Assembly: GCA_024195585.1 (NCBI GenBank)
Contig: SWBL01000051.1
Span: forward strand, 1-64,000
DNA from: Aureobasidium sp. EXF-3400
Taxonomy: Eukaryota > Ascomycota > Dothideomycetes > Dothideales > Saccotheciaceae
Reading direction: 5' to 3'
Length of the DNA: 64,000 nt
Numbering within the stretch: the first letter of the stretch is position 1; every line of letters begins with the position of its first letter. Under the pieces are notes generated by a model, which saw only the letters and a list, made by a program, of their open reading frames with translations, was not told the origin of the DNA and made no database searches. Positions 45,255 to 57,164 of this stretch are shown piece after piece. The position numbers were made by a program, and so were the translations under genes.

Positions 45255-46348
45255 TCAAATGTAAGTAATTCTGAGCTTGCCCTCATACATCTCGCACTGG
45301 CAGTGGCGCCAAGGGTCGGGATCACCACAAGACTTGCAGATGATACGTAGACAAGCGGGCTGCATGCAGCGACCTGCGCAATCGGGACAAACATTGCGGT
45401 AGCAGGTATCGCACTTGAGCATTCTCTCAAAGGGGTCGGTGGCTTGGGGCTTCATGGCGTTGATCTGGTCAATGTCGCGCTGGAAGGCCTTGCGATACTT
45501 CAAGGGGACCACAGGGTTGGGGCGAGGGTCTTCGTTGATGGCCTTGGTGTAGGCCATGACAGAGCAGCAAGAAGCTCCGCACAGTTGGCAGTCGCTCTCG
45601 TGTTCGGCATAGCAGTTGAGCTTCTTGGTGTTCCACGGGTAGATGTGGTAAGGGTGGCGATGAGAGTCTAGAGGACAGCGCAGCTTCAAGGGAGGAAGGC
45701 CCCATGCTTCACGTGAGTGCTGGAAAGTAGAGTGGATGGCGATCTGAAAATTATCAGTTCACCTATCCATCAATGCACAACAAAGTTGGAAGTACTTACA
45801 GGAGGAAGGGGGCGCACTGGGATCTCGCCCAACTTCAGTGGATCGATGTGTCTGGTGTCGTGCTGAGGTTCCCAGGTTTCGGGATTAGGAAAGGGATATT
45901 CAGGTTCATCTTCTTCGGCATTGGGAGCAGTAGACTGGGATTGACCTTCGGCATCAGGAGCGGCAGACTGGGATTGGTCCTCGCTATCAACGTCGGAGTA
46001 CACTGAGCTGGCATAGATTGATTCTTGCGAATCAGCTTCTGATCTAGGGTCGGATGTCGAGAGAAGAGATCTTGCGCCGAACGAGTCTCTTGAAAGGACT
46101 CTGCCAGATCTTCTGAGCGCACGAGGTTTGACGGGTGTGTCGCTGTCATCAGACCAGTACATCTCACTGGATGATTTGGACGATGCGTGTTTCTTAGGCG
46201 TCTTTGGTTTGGTTAGGGGTTCAGAGGTTGTGGACCATTCTGATTCTTTGCTGGGCGAAACATCTCTGCTGGATGGACAAGAGCCGGATGATGAGCTGGG
46301 AGGGCCAATGCTGAACATGATGGCGGTGCCGTGTGGAGAAGATTGCAA
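45255..46348 (-). CDS. Unknown protein with C-terminal Cys-rich (zinc-binding-like) domain
   Basis: Two exons, 45800-46348 and 45255-45743 (56-nt intron), 345 aa. The N-terminal half is Ser/Pro/Asp-rich and disordered (SSSSGSCPSSRDVSPSKE). From about residue 165 it becomes ordered: EYPFPNPETWEPQ, HSREAWGLPPLKLRCPL, HPYHIYPWNTKKLNCYAEHE. It ends with a dense cysteine cluster: DCQLCGASCCS, then LKCDTCYRNVCPDCAGRC, PACLRIICKSCGD and WRHCQC. Cys pairs spaced C-x2-C suggest two or three zinc sites, RING- or B-box-like in density, but the order does not match a standard RING. Function unknown. Met at 46318 is an alternative start. Confidence 0.75.
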
Positions 46349-46516
46349 GAAGAGTTGTTGTGAGGTAAAGAGTGGGAGCTGTAATTGCGCCGGACGTGAA
46401 GTTATCGTGGTGATGTCGTGGTGATGTCGTAGAATCGGCTGATGATTCTATTCACTGGCAGAAGCTCGATGCGCGGCGCAGCGTAATTAGGTCCGTTCTG
46501 ATGCGCACGAGAAGGC

Positions 46517-47344
46517 TCAAGAACTCGGCCAGGGCTTTGCGAACCTGCCCCCTTCACGCATGTTAGGTTGTCCGTGGTGGTGGCCTCTAGAGAACACCGG
46601 AGCATCATCCAGGGCCCTGTTGGTACCGCTGGAATCCGCCTCACGACGGCGTTCTCCCTCACCAGGAGGTCCTCGCCTTCGAGGAGGTACAGAACCACCA
46701 CCAGGTCCGCCAACTCCCCATGCCGCTGTATAGTGGCTTGTTATCGGTTCCGCTCGAGGGCGACGGGGCGCAGTGCTTCGATCAGGTTTGGGAGGAGCCA
46801 GCGCAGATTTCGGCACTATTGGCCTTCCTTTCTTGTCAACCTGGCCAGTAATCTCTCTCCCCTGATTGTCAAACACGCGCCCCGTCTCTCTGGGCTTGGG
46901 AGCCTTGTTGAACTCCGCCATCCACTTCCGATGTGCCTCTTCGTAGGCATTGTACTGATACGTGCCTGGGCGTGGCGGCGTAGTCTCTCCCAAGCCCAGA
47001 GTCCTCTTGAGCCAACCCCTGCGCTTCTTCGGAGTCATTAGCCATTGTACACATACCTCGCAGTAACCACAAATCGTCTTAATGATAGATCGTCCAAGAA
47101 TCGATGAAAGGCGCAACGTGCAGCCTAGAAAATGCCACACGAGAGGAAACAGACGATCTGACGATCGGCCTGGGCTATAGGAAAGGGTACTTACAGGCTC
47201 GTCACTCTCTTCTGAGCCTTTCTGCGGCTCGATGGTATCCTGCGCCTTTGGAGGCCAGGCGGCGGCGGCAACAGCAGGTCTGAAGGGAGGAGGGAAATCA
47301 CCCCCAGCCTCTATCTCTTTGGGGTGGTCTTTCCAGAAACGCAT
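46517..47344 (-). CDS. Unknown basic Pro/Arg-rich protein
   Basis: Open frame of 275 codons. Ordered-looking parts are MRFWKDHPKEIEAGGDFPPP at the start and RPGTYQYNAYEEAHRKWMAE with RETGRVFDNQGREITGQVDK in the middle. The C-terminal third is Arg/Gly/Pro-rich. A strong GTAAGT donor at about 47200 in DEP|VST hints that the segment VSTLSYSPGRSS to about IIKTICGYC may be intron rather than coding, so exon limits are uncertain. No family recognised. It follows the Cys-rich gene in tandem on the same strand. Confidence 0.5.
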   Translation of the reverse strand: MRFWKDHPKEIEAGGDFPPPFRPAVAAAAWPPKAQDTIEPQKGSEESDEPVSTLSYSPGRSSDRLFPLVWHFLGCTLRLSSILGRSIIKTICGYCEVCVQWLMTPKKRRGWLKRTLGLGETTPPRPGTYQYNAYEEAHRKWMAEFNKAPKPRETGRVFDNQGREITGQVDKKGRPIVPKSALAPPKPDRSTAPRRPRAEPITSHYTAAWGVGGPGGGSVPPRRRGPPGEGERRREADSSGTNRALDDAPVFSRGHHHGQPNMREGGRFAKPWPSS

Positions 47345-48123
47345 CTGTACACGATCAGCAAGTTTCTCGATGCAATCTTTGGTTGCTTACTTTTTGCACG
47401 TTGGGTGGTGTGCGGTGGGCATCCAAGCGCAAGCCTCACTTGACCATAATACCGGCTATACCATGGAAGAAGCCGAACGTGTTTCTGACTTTACTCGAAG
47501 CCTATGACGATTGGTCATCACGGAAGCATCACAGCATCAAATGCTTGGTAGCCTGTCGCCCCCTGATCTTACACACTGTGTCCTCGTGACAATTCAACCC
47601 ACGATCAGTACTACGCTCTGTCACGGACGTGCTTCCTGATGTATCCAGCATACCACCCTCTTGATAGGAAGCGTGATCCTGTTGAACCGCAGAAGAACCT
47701 CATGTTTTGTTGTGATGCAGCCCAAGACATAGAAAAGTAGCTGTTCTCCCCTGCAAGACACTGTCAGATTGGTGCTATCATAATGCAAGACAATTTGGGG
47801 ATTGCAGATGTGTCCAGAGAGAGCCCTTGAAATCGAAATGATCCAACAGGCTCTCAATGGACATACATGATACCGGCAAAACACCTTGCATTCTGATAGA
47901 ATCATATAAAAAAGCTTGTGCAGGAAGAGAGGGATCAATGTGATGGATGGTGTGAAGTAAAACAAGGTGTATTTGAAGGTAGAATGAAAAACGCCAGGCC
48001 AACGCCGTCCATGCTCATGAAGGCCGTTATGTTGGCAAAACCCATGCAACGCTATTTATCGGAGGGAGAAAATTTGAAGCCATATTGACTGGGTTGTCAG
48101 ATGATGTGGACATTAGCCTACCA
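47345..48123. other. Intergenic region
   Basis: Upstream of the basic protein gene and downstream of UBC13. The 142-aa minus frame at 47621-48049 does not look like protein-coding sequence. Nothing else seen. Confidence 0.35.
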
Positions 48124-48731
48124 TCAAGGCCTAGCATATTGCTGGGTCCACTCCCTTGCAGTCTGGATGGCAGCATTCTGGTCCTCTTTCCATCTCTGGG
48201 CGACATCGTTGGCGAGCGGGTCATCTGGGTTGGGTGCACCGAGCAAGGCTTGGATGGAGAGCAGGATAGTACGAATTTGCAGGGCAGGCGACCAGTTGCC
48301 TATGCTGGTTAGCGTGTGCAATCTTGTTGTACATGGCGATGGTCCTACTCTTCAAGACGTCCAGACAAATTCTACCGAGACGGTCGATGTTGGGGTGGTA
48401 GATCTTGGTAAGGAAGCGGATCTTGGGTGGGGTCATGGGATAGTCGTCGGGCAGGAACAGCTCGAGCTTGAAGATTCCGCCTGGCTGGTGTGTCAGAAGA
48501 CGGTGGTTGCAGTGGACTAAGACTACGTTTGGATACCTTCGTAAGGAGACTGTGAAGGGCCGTGGATCTTGACGTCGAAGTAGCGCAGGTTGTCCTCATG
48601 GGGAACAGCCTCGATGCCAGGAACACTGTGGCTCACGGTCAGCGCATGGCTGCGACTGTCTGAGATGGATAGACATACGGCTCGGCCATGAGACGCTCGG
48701 TCTCCTTGATGATACGCTTGGGAAGAGCCAT
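48124..48731 (-). CDS. UBC13: Ubiquitin-conjugating enzyme E2 UBC13
   Basis: E2 that with its Mms2-type partner builds K63-linked ubiquitin chains in DNA damage tolerance. Four exons rebuild a normal E2 of about 150 aa: [37 protein letters not shown] then [31 protein letters not shown] then [20 protein letters not shown], and [19 protein letters not shown] to the end [13 protein letters not shown]. The HPN motif and active-site Cys (RICLDVLK) are present. Met in YPMTPPK and the absence of any insert fit Ubc13 rather than other E2 classes. It is divergent from the MTC5 homologue over 422 nt. Confidence 0.96.
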
Positions 48732-49153
48732 GCTGAGAGAGGACTTTATACTGAGCGGGTTGTGTTGTTGGTCGACTGAAACTCTATGAATCTGAGTGAG
48801 GTTGAATTGTGCGACAGATCGACTGCAGTGACGACGATGATACAAAAGAAGGCCGCGCCCGCACCCCGCCATGGCCATCCAACTCCAGCCCGATCCAATC
48901 CAAAAGCTCGGACTCTGTCATCACGTGCGCCAGCGAGAGACACGCGATTAGCCCTCCTTGGCATCTACCTTCCACCTTGCATCCAATGGCCAATCTATAT
49001 CATTCAGCATGACACTGTTTGCTTTTGCCGGGGAAGCACTGTATTCAGTGTGACCATGTCAGTGCTCCCATCTGTAGCTCATCTCATCCGGCGTCCTGAA
49101 GACCCTGGCTGAGCACACAATCTTAACATCCTGATCCCATTCAGGCTTCAGCC
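48732..49153. promoter_or_regulatory. Divergent promoter UBC13 / MTC5
   Basis: Shared upstream sequence of two housekeeping genes. Contains ATCACGTGCGCC (48921-48932) with a CACGTG E-box-like palindrome. No TATA box is obvious. Confidence 0.4.
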
Positions 49154-52100
49154 ATGTCTTCCACAATGTCATCAACAATCACCGCAAGGAGCGGAAAGGA
49201 TACTTCCATCTTTGAGAGTCCTACTTTCGACAAGGACCTGCGGATCCATGTCAACCAGGCTGTAGGTTCTGCCTCAATCTCTCCAGGTGGAAGAGATGTT
49301 GTTCTGGCATCCCAGCAAGGTCTTCATATCATAGATCTCGATTCGCCCTTTTCTCCTCCACGTCACCTTCGCCATCAGACTCCCTGGACTCCTGCTGATG
49401 TGCAATGGTCTCCTTTTGCTTCACGATATTATTGGGTTGTCAGTACTTCCAATCAGAGAGCTTTAGTCTGGAACCTCGAACTGGCCAGCCTTCAGGCTCC
49501 GATAGAGCACACTTTGCATGCTCATTCGAGAGCTATCACTGACATCAATTTCTCCCCTTTACAACCTGATCTACTTGCTACCTGTGCAGTCGATGCCTTT
49601 GTACATTGCTGGGATTTGCGCGCATCGGCAAGACCTGTAATCAGTTTTTCCGATTGGTTCGCTGGTGCAACTCAAGTCAAGTGGAACCGACGGAACCCTC
49701 ACATTGTCGCTTCATCACACGACAAGTATTTACATATCTGGGATGATCGCAAAGGTGCAATACCTCTCCAGACCATCGAAGCTCATCAGACAAAGATCTA
49801 TGGAATCGACTGGAGCCGCACCGAAGAGACCAAGATCGTCACCTGCTCCCTTGATCGAACCATCAAGGTCTGGGATTATGAGGTTTCTGAGATAGAGCCC
49901 GAACGTGTCATCAACACGCCATTCCCAGTGTGGCGAGCCAGATACACTCCGTTCGGCAATGGAGTGTTGGCTATGCCGCAGAGAGGAGACCATGACTTGC
50001 ATATGTATGATTGTAGGCCATCGAATGTGACCAACACACCAGCTCTCACAGATCCCAACTATCGGTTTACTGGACATGAAGAACAAGTCAAGGAGTTTCT
50101 GTGGAGAGGACGTGGCAATATCGATGAGTACTCGGATAGCCGTGACTTCCAGCTGGTATCATGGGGTGCCGATCACGAATTGATTCTGCATCGTATGGGA
50201 GATAAGCAGCTACAGTCGATCGGCTTCCATAAAGGTATGCTCATGGAGAACCCTCCAAGGCTCACTCGAATTGGCGCTCCTTATAAGTCCTTCAGAGATC
50301 GAGTTACACATCCCAACACGATAGCTGATGGTACTACACACGGCTTCGAATCATTCAACTTGGGGACCAGTCCTGGAATGAACAAAGTGCCTATACCTAT
50401 CGCAGGTGGTTGGGCTGACGGTGACCAGATGATGACCTACTCGGGTATAGAAACACGAAATGCCAGACCACAAGACAATGGTCTCATCTCGTGGATGAAA
50501 GGTGTCAAGTTTGGAAAACGAAAGCCAAGTTCACCAGACAGGTTGACGGCACGAAGACTTTCGATAGTTGCCGATCTACACCCAGATTCCCATGGCGTAC
50601 GTGAAAGTTTGAGTGACGAGATTATTCATGTGGGCGAGAAGTTTACCCGTGTCACCGTCGAAGAGGCAGATGTGTCGAATAGGCAGGTCAAAATTTCTCT
50701 CAATGGACCATGGGCTGCTGAGGGCAAGCTAGCTTTCATGCAACTTTGCATGGACTTCCCTGTCGACTATCCTGAGAAGTCAGCTCCTTGGTTCCATCTT
50801 GACAAAGCATCTGCCTTATCAGAAGAGAAAGTAGCAGAGCTTGAAGGCAACCTACGCAAGATCGCTACTGGTTATCTGATACATCGTAGAGGATGTATTG
50901 AAGGATTCCTGTCATATCTGACTGGCGAAAGAGATATACAGGAAAGCATCAGTTGGTTGGGTCTCGGTGGCCATGATGGAGTCGCACCTGGCGAGGAGGC
51001 TGAGAGTTCCAGCGATGAGGAAGATGGCCTATTAGGCGACTTTGGGGGTGGTGAATCACAAACGCTGGGCATGGAAGGCAGTATGGGATCAGGCATCTTC
51101 AGCACCAACGCCAACGTGCCTCTTCCCAGAACTTGCGGAGCGATTTGGGCTGCAAATGGACAACTCATCTGCTTCATGCCTCCCAAAGAGGAACCCCGGT
51201 CAATTCTACAGAAGTTCGCAGTAGACGAGCGGAGCCGCAATCGTGGAAGCAGGGAGATTTTCGAAGGCTTTGGAAGGTTACATCCCGGCCAGACAGAGTC
51301 CAAAACCAAGAGTAGACCTAGTGCTGACGCATTCGACGCTGATGATTCGGACAACAGCTCCGAGTTCTCAGATTCGAGTTCGTCTTCAGGTTCTGATGAG
51401 CCTGAAATGTTCCTTCGTCGGTTCCAACCACCATCGGCCTGGCATGGCGGATCTCTGCGCTTTTCACGGCTCAAGGGACTTCGCACACATTCGACTGAAG
51501 GCTCGTTACCAACTAGTAATGGACTTAACAAGAGGGGTGGTGGTGCTAGACACAAAGTCCGGGTCAAGGTCCTTGATGTGGAGAGCTTGTTGCCGTCAAA
51601 GCGAAGTCTTGCGTCAGAATACCTTGTTTACGGCGATGGTGAGACGGTCTGCTCACATAACGCAAAAGCCGCTCTCCATTTTGGCTTCAACGAGCTAGCT
51701 GACATCTGGGAGTTTGTTGGTTTGATCTTGGCCAAAAGAGTTCCTTTGAGCTTGCTTTCCATTCCGAGACAGGAGACTGATATCCGGATACTGGCGCGTA
51801 GCTTGCTCATGTCGTCGCAAAGAAACGACAGTGGACTTGATTTGTCCTTCGATGAACCTGAAGCTGTACTCCATCCACAAGAAACAGCTCTCGTCAAGTG
51901 GGGTACTCATCCATTTGCTGGCTCATGGCTGATTGATACACTGTGAGTGGCCTGCCTTTTCAATACGTACCAAATCTAATCCGATGATCCGACAGATTTG
52001 CCTACTTCGAAAATCTTGCAGACGTCCAAATGCTGGGAATGCTCTCATGCATATTTGCACAATCCTTATCCCCGGATGACCAACGTCCCACTCATGAGGT

Positions 52101-53479
52101 AAGATGTCTTCTTGTCTGTGTGTTTTCATTGACTGACTTGTCAGCATCTTCCGCAATCCATGAGTTGTGCTGCCCAGCTCTTTGACTATTTCCCCAACAA
52201 AGAGACAGCTTTTGGATTCTATGAGCCGATCATCTCCATCTCCGACCTATCCAACAAACACCGAAGGTCAGGGGCTGGACTTACAGAATCCGCTCAAGAT
52301 ATCCGAGATCAAGTTGCGAGTGAACCTGTCACCCCTTTCTACACTGATAACACTCCTCCGATGCCTTTGTCGAGAGCTGACACACATCGTTCAAGTGCTG
52401 CACCTAGTCTTTCGACGTCGCCAGAGCACCATCGAACGTCCATACCGAGCGCGACGAGCTCATTCGCTGCTTCTGTTCTAGCTCGACCTTTCCAGCTTGC
52501 TAGCTCTCCTCCTGTTCGTAACAAGACCAGCGGAGAGGAACTTTCATCGTCGACGCCCTCGCAAACAGGAGTCAACTGGAGTAAAAGCAAGCCTTTCACC
52601 CGGAGTGACTCGACCATTCGTAGAAGCTTCGTCTCACAAGGTTTCGGAGACGACTATGATGGGTCTACCACGGAAGATGACGAGTCCCTGCCACCACAGT
52701 CTCGAGTCAAGATCAGTTTGAAAAATCAAGACATGTTCGATGACGAAGGATGTCCCAACGTAGCTTTCCTCGACCCTAACCAGTCGATCAAGTTTGCCGT
52801 ATATCGGGCAGTGTACGCAAACATGCTGGGTGCTTGGGAACTCCAGATGCAACAAAACGAAGTGGACAAACTGGACGGACTATTGTCGAACATCCTCACC
52901 CGGACAGATTCTAGGGACCGTGGTTCACAGTCTACTCTTACGCTTGGAGAAGTCGAAACAGACCAAGGGACGTTGGACGGCTTAGGCCCTCAAGTCATTC
53001 GATGCTGCATGTCTTGCGGCGAGGTCGACGGCCCAGAACGTCGTGGCGCAGGATGTATCAAGTGTGGCAGGCGATCTCATCTGCTCTCGTGTACAATCTG
53101 CTACCAGCCCATCGCCGGCCTCTATAAGGTGTGCCTTGCATGCGGTCACTCTGCTCACGTCTCCTGTCTCGCCATTCTTCTCGAATCACTCGCCGAGGAC
53201 GAGACCCCAGAGTGTGAGGCAGGTTGTGGATGTGCCTGTGACGAGAAAGCAGCTGTGGGAGGTGAAGAGATGTTTGGGATGACCAAGGCGCCGACGTTCG
53301 AGGAGGAAGTTGCAAAGGAAACTGGCTTCCGCATGCTGCAGCCCGTGGGCAACAGCACAATCTTGCATCGACGAGGCAGCATCGTAGAGGCGAGGCAGTC
53401 GGGCAGGTTACAAGGAAGGCCACAACAACATTCAAACAATGGCCTGCGCCGGATGAGAACGAGATCAGTCGGACATTGA
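49154..53479 (+). CDS. MTC5: SEACIT/GATOR2-complex subunit MTC5 (WDR59 homologue)
   Basis: Three exons, 49154-51942, 51996-52098 and 52145-53479, 1408 aa. An N-terminal WD40 propeller covers about residues 35-330 (ITDINFSPLQPDLLATCAVD, HCWDLRA, IYGIDWSRTEETKIVTCSLD, IKVWDYE). An RWD domain follows at about 490-590 (VKISLNGPWAAEGKLAFMQL, CMDFPVDYPEKSAPWF). Acidic Ser-rich linkers come next, then a C-terminal zinc-ribbon/RING-like module (CCMSCGEVDG, CIKCGRRSHLLSCTIC, LYKVCLACGHSAHVSCLA, CEAGCGCACDE). This order is that of Mtc5/WDR59, a vacuole-membrane regulator of TORC1 in response to amino acids. Splices give IDTLFAYFENL and PTHEHLPQSMSC, both family-like. All domains are intact. Confidence 0.94.
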
Positions 53480-53564
53480 GCAGGAGGGACGTGCGGCGCC
53501 TTGGACTGCAAGCTATATAGACCACGTCGGCGCGTCCCCTTTCGCCTAGCCAACTGGTGTCCAA

Positions 53565-53760
53565 CCGGACGCGGTGGCCCAGTTGGCTGGCGCGTCAAAC
53601 TCTGAGCTGCGGCCAGAAAGGGTCACGGTTCAATTCCCACCGTCGACCAGAAAGAAGGGGCAAAAACATATCAAAGAGAGGCAAAAAAAAAAGGAAAAAA
53701 AACAACAAAAAAGCTCTCGAGAAAAAAAGGCTAGAAAAAGTACAAAATCACCCCCACCCG
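53565..53760 (+). repeat. tRNA-like element with A-rich tail (possible SINE or tRNA pseudogene)
   Basis: TGGCCCAGTTGG at 53575-53586 matches the Pol III A-box, and GGTTCAATTCC at 53627-53637 matches the B-box, 40 nt apart as in tRNA genes. The D-arm can pair (GCC/GGC), and a CTCTGAG loop would carry anticodon CTG. But the T-stem pairs only two of five positions, and the acceptor arm pairs poorly (GACGCGGTG against CACCGTC, needing a 2-nt bulge). It is followed by about 110 nt of A-rich sequence (53670-53780). A tRNA-derived SINE or a decayed tRNA-Gln gene would both fit. Confidence 0.45.
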
Positions 53761-54183
53761 AAAGACAGAAAAATAACCATAAGTAAACTCCTCGCCAGAG
53801 TTTCTTCCGCCACCGAAAGTGGTGTTTCTTTTGCTTTTTTGTTGGTAGGTAGAAGAATCATACGTTCTGTTCTTGCAACCAGCCGTCCCAGTGTTTCACC
53901 TCATCGTATCAACAATCCGCTTTGATTTGAAGCATAAGTTGATGCACTTAGTTCGAATTGAGTGAGGAAAGAGCCAGTGACAGCCTGGACAACTCTTGTG
54001 ATCAGCACATCATGAGTTAGGAAGTTGCGCTCTGACACTCCTTCCAAAAGCTCCTCTTTCAGACCTCCGAACTTTGTTCATCCCACCTCCCACCACAACA
54101 CCACAAATCGTTTCCACTCGTCTCGCCATCAGGTAACATCGCTCGCTGCAACACAATGCGCATCTGCTAATTCGTTTACAAGC
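53761..54183. other. Intergenic region
   Basis: T-rich run (TTTCTTTTGCTTTTTTG, 53824-53840) that could terminate a Pol III transcript, then the promoter of the small helical protein gene. Nothing else seen. Confidence 0.35.
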
Positions 54184-54701
54184 ATGGAAAGAACTCTCAT
54201 CGACGACATCAACACCTCGCTTACCACAGCCGCCAACGAAGCCGTCGACGACGCCATCGCGGAACTTTTCATCGACACTATCAGCAAAGCCGTCAAAGAA
54301 CAAGCCAAGAAATTGGAACGAACTTTCGCCGCGGCTGTCAACGATGCAGTCAGAGATCGCGTCAAGAAGCTCCAAGCCGGCCACAAGAGAACGATGGAGA
54401 TCCGCGAGAAAGCGATGGAGCTCGAAACCGATAAAGCTGTCGAGAAAGCAGTACTTGAAGCCAAGATCAAAGAAGTACGTTCTGGGTCATACGTCTCGTG
54501 GAGAAAGAGAGATGCTAACGCTCAGGGTCCCAGATGGAGTTCGCGATTCTTATTGGGCGTGAGATGTACAACATAGTAAAGAAGGACTACACTGGCCCTG
54601 AACGTCGTCTCTACGCTTTATATGCACACTTCCACGAGAGAATGGATGAGTGGAAGAAAGAACTTTCCGAACATGAAGAGGCGCAAGAAGAGAAAGTTTA
54701 G
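54184..54701 (+). CDS. Small charged alpha-helical protein, unknown
   Basis: Two exons, 54184-54474 and 54534-54701 (59-nt intron with GTACGT donor and GCTAACG branch), 152 aa. Start ATG 54184 (MERTLIDDINTSLTTAANEA). Nearly the whole chain is helical and rich in Glu, Lys and Ala (KAVKEQAKKLERTFAAAVND, KAVEKAVLEAKIKE), with heptad-like spacing, so a coiled coil is likely. Exon 2 has MEFAILIGREMYNIVKKDY and ERRLYALYAHFHERMDEW. No family recognised. The clean splice and consistent composition make it a likely real gene. Confidence 0.6.
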
Positions 54702-55036
54702 ACAGAAAAGGGTACTGTCAAACGAGGACCAAAGCACCAGCCAGCTATCCTGTTTGCTCAAGCCCATACCTCACAGCACTCTCCGATGCTGATGGTGATG
54801 AAGAGGTGGATCCATGAGCAGGCATGAAGGACAATGGTCTATCTTATAACGAGGCTCTTAGAGAGCGACTTCCATCGGCATCAACTATCGCCTTGAGCAA
54901 CGAGTACTGAAGAGACAAGCTTATGTATCCTGCCTCACGACACATGCTGGAAGAGAAGAAACAAAGACATACGACAGATGATTTGCTCGTTCAATTCATT
55001 ACATACAATCTCTCAATCTGCTTTTGAAAGCAGACC
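54702..55036. other. Convergent intergenic region
   Basis: 3' flanks of the helical protein gene and the dioxygenase gene. Nothing supported. Confidence 0.35.
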
Positions 55037-56352
55037 TTAATCATTATAGTTACCCACACCACTGCAATCCTTGTTCCCAGCCGGCAATCCATACTTAGCA
55101 TTTATCTCTTCCTCCTGCGACTTTCCATCCGCAGAGTAGTACGGTATCTCCGCTTGTGTGGCTACTCTAACCGCATGTCTGCGATGAGGTGCAAAGCCAT
55201 AAGTCGCTGAGTGATTCTGTATCTCCTCATTAGCACAAGCCCTTCAACCCCATGTGTAAGTTCGGCAGCCACTTACGCAGATTCTGTTATCCCAAAACGC
55301 AACATCATCCTTGCCCCACTCAAATGAAACATGTATCTCATTCGTCGTGGCAATCAACTCATTGAGATAAGAGATAATATGATCACTCTCCAACCTCGGC
55401 ACTCCAATGATCTTTGTCACAAATCCTGGATTGAAAAAGATACTCTTCCAGCCAGTCACAGGGTTGACGCGGATCAAAGGGTGCACAGTGGTGACGGGGT
55501 CTCTTCGCACTGGCCGGTTTCCCCGGATCGAGTCGGCGGCTTGCATATCTGCTGAGTGCAAGGCAGACAAGGAGGAGAGGTAGGTTTGCATGGCTGGAGA
55601 CAGGGCATCGTAGGCTGCGTATTGGGATGACCAAAGTGTTATACCGCCGCCTCCGCTGGGGGGACCGCTGAGGAGTTTTAGACTTGTGTATGAAGGGGGT
55701 TGGAGTTCGTAAGTGACCTAATAAACCCAATGTCAGTATGACCAGATCTTGCCAATTTGCATATCTGAAAACAACTTACATCACTATGCCACAGAAAACT
55801 CGGCGAAAAGATATGATTCCTCGCTCCTCGTGCTCCCTCCGCAAACACCACATGCACATCTTCTAGACCTTGTTGCTTGGGCACACTAGTAGTAGCATGC
55901 CTATGCAGCGTCCCAAAATACTGTCCCAACTCTCTTTGTTTCTGCACATCGAAATTCTTCTGGTTTCTGAAAAACACAACTCCTCTTGTTGCTATCAATC
56001 TCGCGATATCGTTTTTTTGTGCGTCGGTGAGATTGGCGAGGTCGATGCCAGAGACTTCTGTGCCGATTTTGGGGTTGTAGTCGCGGATGGAGGTTGCGGT
56101 GGCTAGTAAAGAGGAGAAATCTGGGCTGCCCAGGAGGCCTTTGTCCGAGTAGGGCACTTCAGTCAAGGGATCCCATTTCACATCCGGAAAAGTGGGAAGG
56201 AGGTGGTCGTAAGCGTAGTTTTCGTGGGTTTCGGCGATTGTGCGACCGGGCTCGTATGACAGAGTCTTGGTGGGTTTTGTTTGAGATGATGACTTGATGT
56301 TGTTGATTTCGTGACTTGGTAGTGTGGTTTCTTCTTGGAGATATGGTGCCAT
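55037..56352 (-). CDS. TauD/TfdA-family Fe(II)/2-oxoglutarate-dependent dioxygenase
   Basis: Three exons, 55780-56352, 55277-55717 and 55037-55216, 397 aa. The enzyme should oxidise a sulfonate such as taurine, or a related compound, releasing sulfite. Motifs: IGTEVSGIDLANLTDAQKND, ATRGVVFFRNQ, and the metal ligands HxD in FLWHSDVTYEL (across the first splice). The distal His is in CNHSATYGFAPH and the 2-oxoglutarate-binding Arg in HRRHAVRV. The second splice sits between NRIC and NHSATYGF. Length and order match fungal TauD-like enzymes. A TATATAAG element on the minus strand at 56442-56449 is about 90 nt upstream of the ATG. The open frame extends 36 codons upstream, but MAPYLQEE is the family-like start. 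Confidence 0.93.
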
Positions 56353-57164
56353 TTTTGCGAGTGTCTTAGGAAAGTGCAAAGCGACAAGAGACGGAACGAA
56401 AATGATATGTAGAATTGACAATTCGACGGAAAGCCATCTTATATACCTACCTTGCCACATTTATGACTCTTCGATTTCGAATCCCAAACACAACATGTCT
56501 ACGAAATATTGCGTGATGGCCTGGCGGTATGATGAGAGTCCGTGGGGAGAGACTTATCATCGTTTCACCATGGGGCTCCACAAGGAAGGCATGCACATAT
56601 CGGGGAAAGGTAAACACAGTTCTGTCGGCAATTCTATGACAGATGTTTGATAGACGTGCTTCTTTCTAGAAGCAAAATGACAAAGAGAGAGATGGCGTGC
56701 TTGTCTGGAAGAGACCGTGCTTCGTATGTGGCCGTTTGACCACTTTCATACGCACCGACCATCTGTAACAACAAACTCGACTGGCAAGCGAGTGGCTTGT
56801 AGCCTTGCAATGGTCTGGACTCGACACTTTTCTCTGACAATCGATATCGACTCATGGCATTGGAACGGAGAATTGAAAGACAAGGAGGGAGGTGCAAGCC
56901 AGGAAGGGTGGTCATGGCTTTCCAAATCTGGGGTTCTCGGCCCCTTGAGCGATGGCACAATTCTGGATGATGATTGCGTTTCTTGATCTCCTTCTCGAGC
57001 CTTGTCAATTCATCACTATCTCGATCGCACACGTGAGGATGTTGACAAAGCGTTTCGTGAGTGTTGTATGTGCACGATAAGCGTACGTTGCGAGTTGGCA
57101 GGCGGTTCATCGAGTAACAAGGGCTGTTCAAGCAGCGCCTCCTGTAAATAGATTGCAAGACCGC
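56353..57164. other. Intergenic region
   Basis: Dioxygenase promoter then the 3' flank of NUP49. Minus frame 56634-57158 and plus frame 56717-56986 are not family-like. Nothing else. Confidence 0.35.
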
